Of a DNA stretch of 35,192 nucleotides, positions 15,761 through 24,391 are shown piece by piece. Where the stretch lies: contig DJEU01000009.1 in NCBI GenBank assembly GCA_002431395.1, positions 1 to 35,192 of the forward strand, written 5' to 3'. The translations under genes and the position numbers were made by a program. The notes beneath the pieces were generated by a model, which searched no databases, was not told the DNA's origin, and saw only the letters and a program-made list of their open reading frames with translations. Position 1 is the first letter of the stretch. Each line of letters opens with the position of its first letter. The DNA is from Lachnoclostridium sp. UBA5890. Its GTDB lineage: Bacteria > Bacillota > Clostridia > Lachnospirales > Lachnospiraceae.

Positions 15761-16873
15761 CTAGTTTGTAATTGTAACTTCTGTGTCTTTGTCGAAGAGG
15801 TGAATCTTCTCAGCATCCAAAGCGATTTTAATCGTATCACCAGGACGAGCTGTTGTACGAGGGTTAACACGTACTGTGATATCTGTATCTTCGATTGTGA
15901 AGTACAAGAATACTTCTGCACCAAGCATCTCGTATACTTTAACAGTAGCTTCCAATGTAGTATCAGGAGAACTGCTGATGAACATTTCCTCATCTTTGAT
16001 GTCTTCTGGACGAATACCAAAGATGATATCTTTGTCTTCATAACCATTCTCGATCAGTTTCTTCGCTTTGCTCTCTGTCAGTTTTACAGAGTTGTTACCG
16101 AATACAAGAAGTACATCGGAACCGGAAACAGTTACTCTTGCTTTGATGAAGTTCATCTGAGGAGATCCGATGAATCCAGCAACGAAGAGGTTGTTTGGTC
16201 TCATATACAAATCCAATGGGCTGTCTACCTGCTGTACAATACCGTCTTTCATAACAACGATACGAGTACCAAGTGTCAAAGCCTCTGTCTGGTCATGTGT
16301 TACGTAGATGATCGTAGTTTCAAGTCTCTGATGAAGTTTAGAGATCTCGATACGCATCTGTACACGAAGTTTTGCATCCAAGTTGGAAAGTGGCTCATCC
16401 ATAAGGAATACTTTAGGATCACGAACGATCGCACGTCCCATGGCAACACGCTGTCTCTGACCACCGGACAAAGCCTTTGGTTTACGATCAAGCAAATGCT
16501 CGATGTCAAGGATCTTAGCTGCTTCATGAACAAGACGTTTGATCTGATCTTTCGGAACTTTTCTCAGTTTCAAACCAAATGCCATATTATCAAATACGGA
16601 CATATGTGGATACAATGCGTAGTTCTGGAATACCATGGCGATATCACGGTCTTTTGGTTCTACGTCATTTACGAGTTTGTCTCCGATCCAAAGCTCACCG
16701 CTTGAAATCTCTTCCAAACCAGCGATCATACGAAGTGTAGTAGATTTACCACATCCGGATGGACCTACGAAAATGATAAATTCTTTATCTTCAATTTCAA
16801 GGTTAAAGTCCTTAACAGCGTGAAAGCCGTTTGGATATACTTTGTTAATGTTTTTTAATGATAAACTTGCCAT
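15761..16873 (-). CDS. msmK: Sugar ABC importer ATP-binding protein (MsmK/UgpC type)
   Basis: A 370-residue CUT1-family ATPase. Walker A GPSGCGKSTT, signature LSGGQRQR, Walker B FLMDEPLSNLDAK and the switch His in VTHDQTEA are present, followed by a C-terminal regulatory OB/TOBE region (IIFGIRPEDIKDEEMF). Such proteins power uptake of oligosaccharides and glycerol-phosphodiester-type solutes. No permease or solute-binding gene lies beside it, and it has its own terminator, so it is a stand-alone ATPase. In Firmicutes and streptococci a single MsmK is known to energise several importers, which fits this arrangement. AGGAGG precedes the ATG. The codon use is strongly biased to preferred codons, suggesting high expression. 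Confidence 0.93.
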   Translation of the reverse strand: MASLSLKNINKVYPNGFHAVKDFNLEIEDKEFIIFVGPSGCGKSTTLRMIAGLEEISSGELWIGDKLVNDVEPKDRDIAMVFQNYALYPHMSVFDNMAFGLKLRKVPKDQIKRLVHEAAKILDIEHLLDRKPKALSGGQRQRVAMGRAIVRDPKVFLMDEPLSNLDAKLRVQMRIEISKLHQRLETTIIYVTHDQTEALTLGTRIVVMKDGIVQQVDSPLDLYMRPNNLFVAGFIGSPQMNFIKARVTVSGSDVLLVFGNNSVKLTESKAKKLIENGYEDKDIIFGIRPEDIKDEEMFISSSPDTTLEATVKVYEMLGAEVFLYFTIEDTDITVRVNPRTTARPGDTIKIALDAEKIHLFDKDTEVTITN

Positions 16874-17003
16874 TGCATGTTCCTCCTGGAAATATTTTTT
16901 TCATAACATCTGTAGTTAATACTATACACTATTTTCAAGAAAAACTCTATATCCAAAATAGATAAATAATAAAAAAATCTTTGTGAAAATTGCATAAGTT
17001 TTT

Positions 17004-17876
17004 TTACTGCATTTCACGCCAAAAGCCTTCACCAAGGACTTCTTTTGCTTCAGAAAGAATCAAAAACGCTTCTTTATCAGCAGTTTTCACAATATCCTTT
17101 AGCAAAACAGCCTCTTTTTTAGACACAACGCACATAAGAACCATTTTGTGTTTTCCAGAGTACATTCCCTGCCCTTCCAAGCCGGTAAGTCCTCTCCCAA
17201 GTTCCTGAAAAATATGCTCTGAAATCTCTTCCGGGTGGTCGCTTATGATATAGGCAATTTTTGCAAATTTCAGTCCATCGAGGATCGCATCCGACATCTT
17301 TCCGGTAACAAACACCGCAACGACGGCATACAAGCCAATTTCCAGCCCAAAGATAAATACGCCCGCCGCCACGATCAGTGTATCAATGAGGATCAGGCGT
17401 TCTGACGCGCTGAGTCCCGGCAGTATTTTGGCGGTCAGCACACTCAGCAGATCACTTCCACCGGTAGAAGCTCCCTGTGAAAATACCAGTCCGATCCCGG
17501 CTCCATTCAATAACCCTCCGACCAGTGCCGCCATCAGATAATCCTGTTTGACGATACCAAATGTCGGAACGATCAGCAAAAAAAACGAAAAACAGCTTGC
17601 GGCATAAACCGTCTTTTTCACAAAGGCTTTTCCCTTTTGGCAGTACCCCCAGATAAACAATGGGATATTCAGCAAAAGGGTCGTCATTCCGACCGGAATT
17701 CCGGACCACTTTGTGGTCTGCGTTAATTTTTTCACAAGGATTCCTATCCCGGAAAATCCTCCTGTCACCATGGACAGTGGCTCATAGATAACATTGATCC
17801 CCACTGCCATAAAAAACGTACCTGCCGTCAAAAGCAGGTACGTCATCCACCATTTGTTATTCGTCGTTTTTTTCAT
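17004..17876 (-). CDS. YitT family membrane protein
   Basis: About 290 residues with five to six membrane helices (DUF161 region, first ~200 residues, including GGFSGIGILV and QGASTGGSDLL) and a cytoplasmic DUF2179 domain at the C-terminus (ISDHPEEISEHIFQELGRGL). Transport substrate and role are unknown in this family. The start is set at ATG 17876, where AGGAG lies 10 nt upstream; the frame extends to 18014 but that part is only the opposite-frame reading of the WecG-like gene. The start overlaps the WecG-like coding end by 20 bp, indicating translational coupling and a shared operon. Confidence 0.9.
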   Translation of the reverse strand: MKKTTNNKWWMTYLLLTAGTFFMAVGINVIYEPLSMVTGGFSGIGILVKKLTQTTKWSGIPVGMTTLLLNIPLFIWGYCQKGKAFVKKTVYAASCFSFFLLIVPTFGIVKQDYLMAALVGGLLNGAGIGLVFSQGASTGGSDLLSVLTAKILPGLSASERLILIDTLIVAAGVFIFGLEIGLYAVVAVFVTGKMSDAILDGLKFAKIAYIISDHPEEISEHIFQELGRGLTGLEGQGMYSGKHKMVLMCVVSKKEAVLLKDIVKTADKEAFLILSEAKEVLGEGFWREMQ

Positions 17877-18639
17877 CCTCGGACAACTCCTTTTGGGCAT
17901 CGGACTGCTCCAACTGCTTTTTGGTATTATAGTTGTCCATTTTCTTTCGGAATATTCGTCTGCGCCAGCGCACCGAATACGGAATCCTCGCGATCCAGGT
18001 ATAAATTTTACCAAGATGCAGTTTCTTTATGGCATCCGGAACGTGAATATTTTCCCGCAGGATCATATCCATCACGCCACTGAGCACAACGCCCATTTTC
18101 GCATTGATCATATGGCGCTTGTGTTTCAGAAAACTCTCTGCCTCATGATCTTCCATCGCCATCAGAACAAGATCCGGTACTTTGGTATTGATTTCATTGA
18201 CCAGTGCTTCTTCCGTCACACCGGTATCCATCGAATACACCCCGACGATATCCAGTTCTTCATAACTACTCTTCAGATAACGGTATACGATCTTTGCCTC
18301 TTTTTTGTTTCTCAAAACAAGAAAACATTTTTTTCCTTTTAACAGATCTTTTTTCAAAAGCCGGTGAGCGATCCGATAATCTACCACCATGCCGCCTGTC
18401 TCCAAAACATCCACATGATATAAACTAAGAATCGCTTTTTCCCCCGGCAGAACGAGATCTGCTTCTTCTAATACTTCCTGAACGACTGGCTCTTCTTCAT
18501 ATTTGTCAATATAATCCAAAGACACCAAATGCACCACCCGAAATAAATCACCGGAAAGATATTCTGCCATTTTTTCACAAAATGTTTCTTCGGTCAGAAG
18601 ATCCAGTTCCAAGTCCATAATCTTCAAACTTGTTCCCAT
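17857..18639 (-). CDS. WecG/TagA/CpsF-like protein, catalytic residues apparently missing
   Basis: A 260-residue protein with the fold pattern of WecG/TagA glycosyltransferases, which add ManNAc or related sugars to lipid-linked GlcNAc. The recognisable parts are VVHLVSLDYIDKYEE (35-49), EEADLVLPGEKAI (58-70), and the PDLVLMAMEDHEAESFLKHK block in place of the usual VALGxPKQExW. In TagA the catalytic candidates are a Thr in the VVT segment and an Asp in PDG; here the aligned positions read His37 and Gly66 (PGEK). A basic C-terminal tail (SVRWRRRIFRKK) is like the TagA membrane-targeting appendage. AAAGGAG precedes the ATG. It lies 32 nt after the LCP-like gene and overlaps yitT. It may be a non-catalytic or re-purposed member. 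Confidence 0.8.
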   Translation of the reverse strand: MGTSLKIMDLELDLLTEETFCEKMAEYLSGDLFRVVHLVSLDYIDKYEEEPVVQEVLEEADLVLPGEKAILSLYHVDVLETGGMVVDYRIAHRLLKKDLLKGKKCFLVLRNKKEAKIVYRYLKSSYEELDIVGVYSMDTGVTEEALVNEINTKVPDLVLMAMEDHEAESFLKHKRHMINAKMGVVLSGVMDMILRENIHVPDAIKKLHLGKIYTWIARIPYSVRWRRRIFRKKMDNYNTKKQLEQSDAQKELSEDEKNDE

Positions 18640-18671
18640 GACTACTCCTTTCTCTGTGTTACATTCTGATT

Positions 18672-19778
18672 CTAATTCAATGCGTCATCCGTTCCCAGAA
18701 CGATTTCAATATCTGCTCCATTCGTCAACGCATCTGCTTCCTGAATGGTTGGATTTTTAAAGTAATCTTTCAAATAACGTCCCCATTTCTTACGGCGGAC
18801 ATAGATGGTCGTCGTCTTCTGTACTTCACCGGTGAAGTCGCCGACTCCCATAACATATAATCCGTCTTTTTCCAGTTTCTCTTTATACGCGGCCGCCAGA
18901 CCATTGATCTTGCTTCCATTTGTAATCTGAATGCTGCGCGATTTCAATTTATCCATTCCCGTCTGGGCTGCCGTTCCATCTACCGCTTTCTGTGGCGATG
19001 TACGTGCTTCACTTTCCCAAATCTGGTCGATCATTTTCTTTGTCTTCTTGCCGTCCAGCGTCGCACTGCCTTTGATTTCTTCCGCATACGCACGATGTGC
19101 ATAAATACAGTCTGCTTTTACTTTAACCAGACCGGATGCATACTGCTGTTTCTGGCTCATTGTGATATCAGATATGAGGCTGTCCCATTCGTCCGAAATA
19201 AAATCCTTCATCGAATCTTCACTGCCATCCGCCGGAACCGTCGCCAGATATTCTTCATTTGGTCGAAACGCCCCGTCTTTCTTTTCGAAACGTTTGTCAA
19301 ATTCCACCGAATCAAAAGCTGTAAAATATCCAATATCTACATTAAGTTCTTCCTGCAAAAGCAAAATTCCATATTCATAAGCGACATCTCCTTTGAAATA
19401 CTGGTTGATATCACGGAGTGTCACGATCTGCGGCATCGCAGGACTGATCTTCTGGTATTCCTCATACGCTTTTGCGTCAAGGGAAATCTGGGTTTTATTG
19501 GGAATCGTTACATAATCAAGGTTTCCCGTTTCTTTATCAAACAATTCAAGTACGATTGCCTTTACCGCATTTGTGTCTTTTTCCACACTGTAGATCAGGT
19601 TACTGGACTCAGATCCGGCATCCACCGTGATCACGTGATCGTATTGTGTACTTCTTTCTTCTTTTGTCGTTACTTTAAACCATAATGTTGTCAAAAAATA
19701 GCTTGCCACGCCAACTCCAACCAGCAATGCCATAATTCCGATGGTTTTTCCAAATACTTTAAAAAATATCTTTGCCAT
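18672..19778 (-). CDS. LCP-like extracellular protein with LytR_C domain
   Basis: A 368-residue protein with one N-terminal membrane helix (about 11-34). Residues about 48-250 follow the order of an LCP (LytR-CpsA-Psr) domain: NAVKAIVLELFDKETGNLDY, then TIPNKTQISLD, then YEYGILLLQEELNVDIGYF. In active LCP ligases the IPRDT segment holds an essential Arg; here it is Asn94. Residues about 280-365 match the LytR_C domain (SIQITNGSKINGLAAAYKEK, GDFTGEVQKTTTIYV). The protein would sit on the outer face of the membrane. A strong promoter (19852-19880) drives it together with the WecG-like and YitT genes. LytR_C alone with an unrelated middle region is the alternative reading. Confidence 0.75.
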   Translation of the reverse strand: MAKIFFKVFGKTIGIMALLVGVGVASYFLTTLWFKVTTKEERSTQYDHVITVDAGSESSNLIYSVEKDTNAVKAIVLELFDKETGNLDYVTIPNKTQISLDAKAYEEYQKISPAMPQIVTLRDINQYFKGDVAYEYGILLLQEELNVDIGYFTAFDSVEFDKRFEKKDGAFRPNEEYLATVPADGSEDSMKDFISDEWDSLISDITMSQKQQYASGLVKVKADCIYAHRAYAEEIKGSATLDGKKTKKMIDQIWESEARTSPQKAVDGTAAQTGMDKLKSRSIQITNGSKINGLAAAYKEKLEKDGLYVMGVGDFTGEVQKTTTIYVRRKKWGRYLKDYFKNPTIQEADALTNGADIEIVLGTDDALN

Positions 19779-19851
19779 TTTTTATCCCGTCCTTAAAATC
19801 TATTTTTTCAAGATTTACATCTTTTTTCTGTATGACATAAATAACAGACCT

Positions 19852-19880
19852 ATTATATCAAAAAACTACACAACTTACAA
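19852..19880 (-). promoter_or_regulatory. Promoter of the LCP-like/WecG-like/YitT operon
   Basis: TTGTAA (19875-19880) and TATAAT (19852-19857) on the minus strand with a 17-nt spacer, about 70 nt before the ATG. Confidence 0.75.
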
Positions 19881-19926
19881 GTTTTTTTACATTTTTGTTT
19901 TTTGCCTTTTCTTTCTTCGGATTTCA

Positions 19927-19935
19927 TGATACACT
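19927..19935 (+). promoter_or_regulatory. Possible extended -10 promoter of the SDR gene
   Basis: TGATACACT gives an extended -10 (TGnTACACT) 40 nt before the SDR ATG; no clear -35 box is present at the right distance. Confidence 0.3.
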
Positions 19936-19974
19936 AAAACCAATTTACAAAATACATTCGGAAAGGAAAATTTC

Positions 19975-20706
19975 ATGACAAAAACTGCAATTATTACGGG
20001 TGCTTCCAGGGGAATTGGTGCAGCCATTGCCCTCTCTCTTGCCAAAAGCGGATATGATCTCTTTTTGTGCGGAAATCATTCCACACAGGAGTTGGCGGAA
20101 ATCTGCCGCCAATGCAGAACGCTGGGAGCACAATGTACTACGTATACCGGTGACTTAAGTAATCCTACAGAAGCAGAAAATATTGTGATGCAGACCCTTT
20201 CTCTTTATGAGCATATCGATGTACTTGTTAACAATGCCGGTATCTCCCATATTGGTCTGATGCAGTCTATGTCAGAACAGGACTGGAATCATCTTCTGTC
20301 CGTCAATCTGTCTGCTGCATTTTATCTCTGCAAACAGGTCGTCCCTCATATGGTACAGCAAAAGCAGGGAAGGATCCTGAACATTTCTTCCATCTGGGGT
20401 GAGCACGGTGCTTCCTGCGAGGTCGCTTATTCTGCTGCAAAGGGCGGGCTAAACACCTTTACGAAGGCCTTGGCAAAAGAACTTGCACCAAGTGGGATCT
20501 CCGTGAATGCAATTTCCTGTGGTATGATCGATACACAGATGAATGCCGGATTTACTCCGGATGAAATCGCGGAAATCTGCGAAGAAATCCCCTGTGGACG
20601 TATGGCTTCTGCCGAAGAAGTGGGCGATTTTGCCACCCTTTTATTAAAAGCTTCTCCGTATATGACCGGTCAGATCATCGGATTTGACGGTGGCTGGGGT
20701 GTCTGA
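19975..20706 (+). CDS. SDR family oxidoreductase (FabG/YmfI-like)
   Basis: A 243-residue classical short-chain dehydrogenase. The nucleotide-binding TGASRGIGAA (about 8-17), NNAG, and the catalytic Ser (ILNISSIWG), Tyr and Lys (YSAAKGG) are all present, as is the C-terminal ITGQ-type segment MTGQIIGFDGGWG. This is the FabG-like branch, reducing 3-oxoacyl or related substrates with NAD(P)H; it lies alone and not in a fatty-acid operon, so the substrate is open. GGAAAGGA lies before the ATG. A terminator shared with the convergent hydrogenase operon follows. Confidence 0.92.
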   Translation: MTKTAIITGASRGIGAAIALSLAKSGYDLFLCGNHSTQELAEICRQCRTLGAQCTTYTGDLSNPTEAENIVMQTLSLYEHIDVLVNNAGISHIGLMQSMSEQDWNHLLSVNLSAAFYLCKQVVPHMVQQKQGRILNISSIWGEHGASCEVAYSAAKGGLNTFTKALAKELAPSGISVNAISCGMIDTQMNAGFTPDEIAEICEEIPCGRMASAEEVGDFATLLLKASPYMTGQIIGFDGGWGV

Positions 20707-20725
20707 TCCCCCAAATTCAGACTGC

Positions 20726-20757
20726 AAAAAGAGACTGCTCTAAGGCAGTCTCTTTTT
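20726..20757. terminator. Bidirectional rho-independent terminator
   Basis: AAAAAGAGACTGC (20726-20738) pairs perfectly with GCAGTCTCTTTTT (20745-20757) around a 6-nt loop. The A/T ends give a U-tract in both directions, so it stops both the plus-strand SDR transcript and the minus-strand hydrogenase transcript. Confidence 0.92.
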
Positions 20758-20767
20758 ATATCATTTT

Positions 20768-22483
20768 CTATTTTCCGTAGTGTACGTGTAGCAATTCATG
20801 GGAACGTTCTTTTAACATTCCGGTTTCGTACATGGAAATCAGGGTTGGATTTTCTTCCGCTCTCTTTACGATCGCCGATTTATCCGCTTTATACATTCCG
20901 CTTGCTCGTTCTTCTTTTACATGGCGGTAACCAAACGGCTGTCCGGCTCCTCCGATACATCCATAAGGGCACGCCATTACTTCTACAAAGTCAAGTTTTT
21001 CCTCTCCTTTTTGAAGTTTCTCGATCAATTTTTCTGCATTTCCTAAGCCGTTGACAACGCCCACGCGAAGTGTCGTTCCTCCGACTTCTACTTCCGCTAC
21101 TTTTGTGCCTTCCAGTCCGCGGATTCCGGAATACTGGAGTTCACGCAGTGCTTCATTATTTTTGTCTGCCACATGGCGAAGGGCAGCCTCCATCACACCG
21201 CCGGTAACACCAAAGATCACGCCGGCACCGGAGTTAATGGAAAATGGCATATCCGGCGCACTTGGCTCGATTTCATCAAACTGGATTCCCAATTCCTTGA
21301 TCATCAGAATCAATTCTTTGGTCGTAATGACATAATCGACATCCGGCACTTCATTTCGCTTAAACTCTTCTCTGGCAGCTTCATGCTTTTTCGCTACACA
21401 TGGCATAACGGCTACAGAAACAGTCTCCATTCCGGCTTCTTCGTCTGCCGGTTTATAATATTCTTTCAATACCGCACCAAACATTTCCATCGGCGATTTG
21501 CAGGTAGATACATACGGAAGAAGTTCCGGGTGTTTGGTCTCTACAAAACGTACCCATGCCGGACAGCAGGAAGTAAATAAAGGAAGGCTGTTACCGAGCG
21601 GATACTTTTGTTCTCCGTTTTTCAATTTATACAACAGTTCATTTGCCTCTTCAACGACCGTCAGATCGGCGCTGAAACTCGTGTCAAATACCGTATCAAA
21701 ACCAAGCATGCGAAGGGCAGTAAAAATCTTTCCGATCGTATTTTTTCCTGCGGGAAGACCAAACTCTTCTCCGATCGCCACACGAACCGCCGGTGCAATC
21801 TGAGCTACCACTCGTTTTCCCGGTGCATACAGGGCCTGCCACACTTCACGCAGATCATTTTTTATCGTAATGGCTGCCGTCGGACAAACTGCCGCACATT
21901 GTCCGCAGTTTACACAGTCCGTTTCTGCAATCTTTTTGCCAAATGCCGGACTTACGATCATATTGGCTCCGCGGAATGCAAAATCAATGGCTCCGACATG
22001 CTGTACTTCATTACACATGCGGACGCAGTCACCACAGAGGATACATTTACTTGGATCACGCACGATGGACCGCGAGGAATCATCGATGCATCGTTCCGGA
22101 TGCGTATTTGGAAAACGCACTTTGGAAAGACGGAATCGCGTCGCAAGCATCTGCAGACGACAGTTGCCATCTTTATCGCAGATTGTACAATCGCGGCAAT
22201 GCGATGCCAAAAGCAGTTCCAAAATCATCTTTCTATGCTGATGCAGTTTTGATGTATTTGTCTTAATTACCATTTTATCACGCGGCGGTGTCGAACAGGA
22301 GGCGATTACGCCGCCCCGCTCATCTTCTACCACACACATACGGCAGGCTCCGTAAATGGACATATCCGAATAATAGCAAAAGGTCGGTACATGAATCCCT
22401 GCTTTGCGGATTACCTGCAGAATATTTTTTTCATCCGTAAATTCTGTACGAATTCCGTCAATTATCATATATTTTTTTGACAT
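20768..22483 (-). CDS. hydA: [FeFe]-hydrogenase catalytic subunit (HydA type)
   Basis: About 571 residues, cytoplasmic. In order: a [2Fe-2S] ferredoxin domain (Cys36, 47, 50, 63), a His-Cys3 [4Fe-4S] site (His95, Cys99, 102, 108), two CxxCxxCxxxC [4Fe-4S] clusters (Cys147-157 and 190-200), then the H-cluster domain. L1 is FTSCCPAW, L2 is MPCVAKKHE and L3 is EVMACPYGCIGGAGQP, so all four H-cluster cysteines and the proton-relay Cys in TSCC are present. The Ala in GGAGQ is a mild variation. The ATG at 22483 is used because AGGTG precedes it by 6 nt; a GTG (22492) lies in frame upstream. With the NuoF- and NuoE-like subunits it resembles Thermotoga HydABC, which couples H2 to NADH and ferredoxin; it lacks the extra C-terminal [2Fe-2S] domain of that HydA. 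No maturation genes are in the window. Confidence 0.96.
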   Translation of the reverse strand: MSKKYMIIDGIRTEFTDEKNILQVIRKAGIHVPTFCYYSDMSIYGACRMCVVEDERGGVIASCSTPPRDKMVIKTNTSKLHQHRKMILELLLASHCRDCTICDKDGNCRLQMLATRFRLSKVRFPNTHPERCIDDSSRSIVRDPSKCILCGDCVRMCNEVQHVGAIDFAFRGANMIVSPAFGKKIAETDCVNCGQCAAVCPTAAITIKNDLREVWQALYAPGKRVVAQIAPAVRVAIGEEFGLPAGKNTIGKIFTALRMLGFDTVFDTSFSADLTVVEEANELLYKLKNGEQKYPLGNSLPLFTSCCPAWVRFVETKHPELLPYVSTCKSPMEMFGAVLKEYYKPADEEAGMETVSVAVMPCVAKKHEAAREEFKRNEVPDVDYVITTKELILMIKELGIQFDEIEPSAPDMPFSINSGAGVIFGVTGGVMEAALRHVADKNNEALRELQYSGIRGLEGTKVAEVEVGGTTLRVGVVNGLGNAEKLIEKLQKGEEKLDFVEVMACPYGCIGGAGQPFGYRHVKEERASGMYKADKSAIVKRAEENPTLISMYETGMLKERSHELLHVHYGK

Positions 22484-22501
22484 TCTTTTCACCTGACCTT
22501 T

Positions 22502-24391
22502 CTATACTTCCTGTACGGCACCAAAGTTGCAGCCTTCCTTGCAGGCTCCGCATTTGATGCATTTTGTCGTATCAATGACATGAGGCTCTTTTACCGTTCC
22601 GGTAATTGCGCCTACCGGACACATTCTCGCACACTTGGTGCATCCTCGGCAAAGATCAGGATCTATCTGTAATGTCATCAGCGCCTTACACTGGCCCGCC
22701 GGACATTTTTTATCAACAACATGAGCAATATACTCGTCACGGAAATATTTGAGCGTACTGATAACCGGTGACGCCGCCGTTTTTCCAAGGCCACACAAGG
22801 CTGTCGCCGAAATCGTATCGGCAAGTTTTTCCAGCAGCTCAATGTGCTCCATCGTGCCCCGTCCTTCCGTGATATCCGTGAGAAGTTCAAGCATTCTCTT
22901 CGTTCCCTCACGGCAAGGAACGCATTTTCCACACGACTCATTCTGCGTAAAGTTCATAAAGAAGCGCGCAACCTCTACCATGCAGCTCTTATCATTCATA
23001 ACAACCAGACCACCGGATCCGATCATGGCTCCTACTTTTTTCAAAGAGTCAAAATCCAGCTTCATATCCAGATGATCCTCTGTCGCGCTGATACAGAGAC
23101 ATCCGCCGGAAGGTCCGCCGATCTGAACCGCTTTAAAATCTCCGCCTTTGACACCACCGCCGATGTCAAAAATTACCTCTCGCAGCGTCGTACCCATTGG
23201 CACTTCGATCAACCCGGTATTGTTTACGTTTCCGGTAAGAGCAAACGCTTTTGTACCATGATTGTTTTCCGGTCCAAATCCCTGATACCATTTTGCGCCA
23301 TTTAAAATGATCGGCGGCACATTACAAAATGTCTCAACATTATTCAAAACGGTCGGTTTGTCAAACAATCCATGTTCTACCGTACGTGGTGGTTTGACAC
23401 GAGGCATGCCTCGGTTTCCTTCAATCGATGTCGTCAACGCACTTCCTTCTCCACATACAAAAGCTCCTGCTCCCTGGCTGATGTGAAGATCAAAATCAAA
23501 TCCCGAGCCCAAAATATCTTTTCCAAGAAGTCCTTTGTCCATCGCTTTATCAATCGCCGTCTGCAGACGTTCTACGGCAAGCGGGTACTCTGCACGCACA
23601 TAAATATAGCCGTGATGTGCTCCCGTCGCAATTGCTGCGATCAACATTCCCTCGATCACGCGATGCGGTTCTCCCTCCATCATGGAACGATCCATAAAAG
23701 CACCGGGATCTCCTTCATCTCCGTTACAGACAACATACTTTTCTTCCACATCCTGGTCCAGTACTTGCTGCCATTTTCTTCCAGCAGGGAATCCACCGCC
23801 TCCACGGCCACGGAGGGATGCCTCACTCACTTCATCTACGATCTGCTGTGGAGTCATGTCAAACAATGCCTTTGCGACAGCACTGTAACCACCGAGTGCT
23901 ATGTATTCTGCGATGCTCTCCGCATTGATGCGTCCGCAGTATTCCAGCGCAATACGTGTCTGTTGCTTATAAAATGGGATATCTTCCTGTTTTACATAGG
24001 ATTTCAATGTCTTATCGGTATATACCAGACGGTCTACCACTTCGTCTCCGATAATACTTTTTTCGATGATTTCTTCGCAGTCTTCTACTTTCACTTTTAA
24101 GTAAAGCCAGCCCATCGGTTCGATACGCAGCAATGGTCCCATTTCACAGAAACCATGGCAGCCGCTCTTCTTTAATCCGATGCTTTGATCATGTGGCTCT
24201 TTTTCCAAAGAAAGAGCACAGCGAAGTCCTTTTGCCTCGATGATCTCTTTCATTTTTGCATAAATTTCCAGGGAACCGCCCGCTACACATCCGGTTCCTG
24301 CGCAGATCAGAATCTGTTTTCTCTGACTGTTGAGAGAATCATGGTATTCTTTCTGCTTTGCGATCAGCTGTTCTCTTGTCTCAATTTTCAT
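22502..24391 (-). CDS. hydB: NuoF-like flavin subunit of the electron-bifurcating hydrogenase (HydB)
   Basis: About 629 residues. An N-terminal thioredoxin-like [2Fe-2S] domain (ICAGTGC and SGCHGFCEMGPL) precedes the NuoF core with the NADH/FMN site (RGRGGGGFPAGRKWQ, NGDEGDPGAFMDRS), an SLBB-like segment, and the NuoF [4Fe-4S] motif ESCGKCVPCREG. Two ferredoxin-type clusters (CRGCTKCARMCP, CIKCGACKEGC) form the C-terminus. This is the HydB/HndC architecture, larger than respiratory NuoF, and is the site of flavin-based exchange between NAD(H) and the Fe-S chain. The start is ATG 24391, with AAAGGTGG 8 nt upstream; it overlaps the NuoE-like gene by 11 bp. It ends 18 nt before the hydA ATG. Confidence 0.95.
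   Translation of the reverse strand: MKIETREQLIAKQKEYHDSLNSQRKQILICAGTGCVAGGSLEIYAKMKEIIEAKGLRCALSLEKEPHDQSIGLKKSGCHGFCEMGPLLRIEPMGWLYLKVKVEDCEEIIEKSIIGDEVVDRLVYTDKTLKSYVKQEDIPFYKQQTRIALEYCGRINAESIAEYIALGGYSAVAKALFDMTPQQIVDEVSEASLRGRGGGGFPAGRKWQQVLDQDVEEKYVVCNGDEGDPGAFMDRSMMEGEPHRVIEGMLIAAIATGAHHGYIYVRAEYPLAVERLQTAIDKAMDKGLLGKDILGSGFDFDLHISQGAGAFVCGEGSALTTSIEGNRGMPRVKPPRTVEHGLFDKPTVLNNVETFCNVPPIILNGAKWYQGFGPENNHGTKAFALTGNVNNTGLIEVPMGTTLREVIFDIGGGVKGGDFKAVQIGGPSGGCLCISATEDHLDMKLDFDSLKKVGAMIGSGGLVVMNDKSCMVEVARFFMNFTQNESCGKCVPCREGTKRMLELLTDITEGRGTMEHIELLEKLADTISATALCGLGKTAASPVISTLKYFRDEYIAHVVDKKCPAGQCKALMTLQIDPDLCRGCTKCARMCPVGAITGTVKEPHVIDTTKCIKCGACKEGCNFGAVQEV

Noticed and set aside
15800..16705. 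A 301-codon open frame on the plus strand
   Set aside because: It is fully antisense to the well-supported msmK gene, has an unnatural composition rich in Cys/Phe/Ser, and no family resemblance.
17877..18014. N-terminal extension of the YitT frame
   Set aside because: This part has no hydrophobic or conserved character and lies within the WecG-like gene; a better ATG with ribosome site exists at 17876.
23372..24100. A 242-codon plus-strand open frame
   Set aside because: Antisense to the NuoF-like gene, whose Fe-S and flavin motifs are intact.
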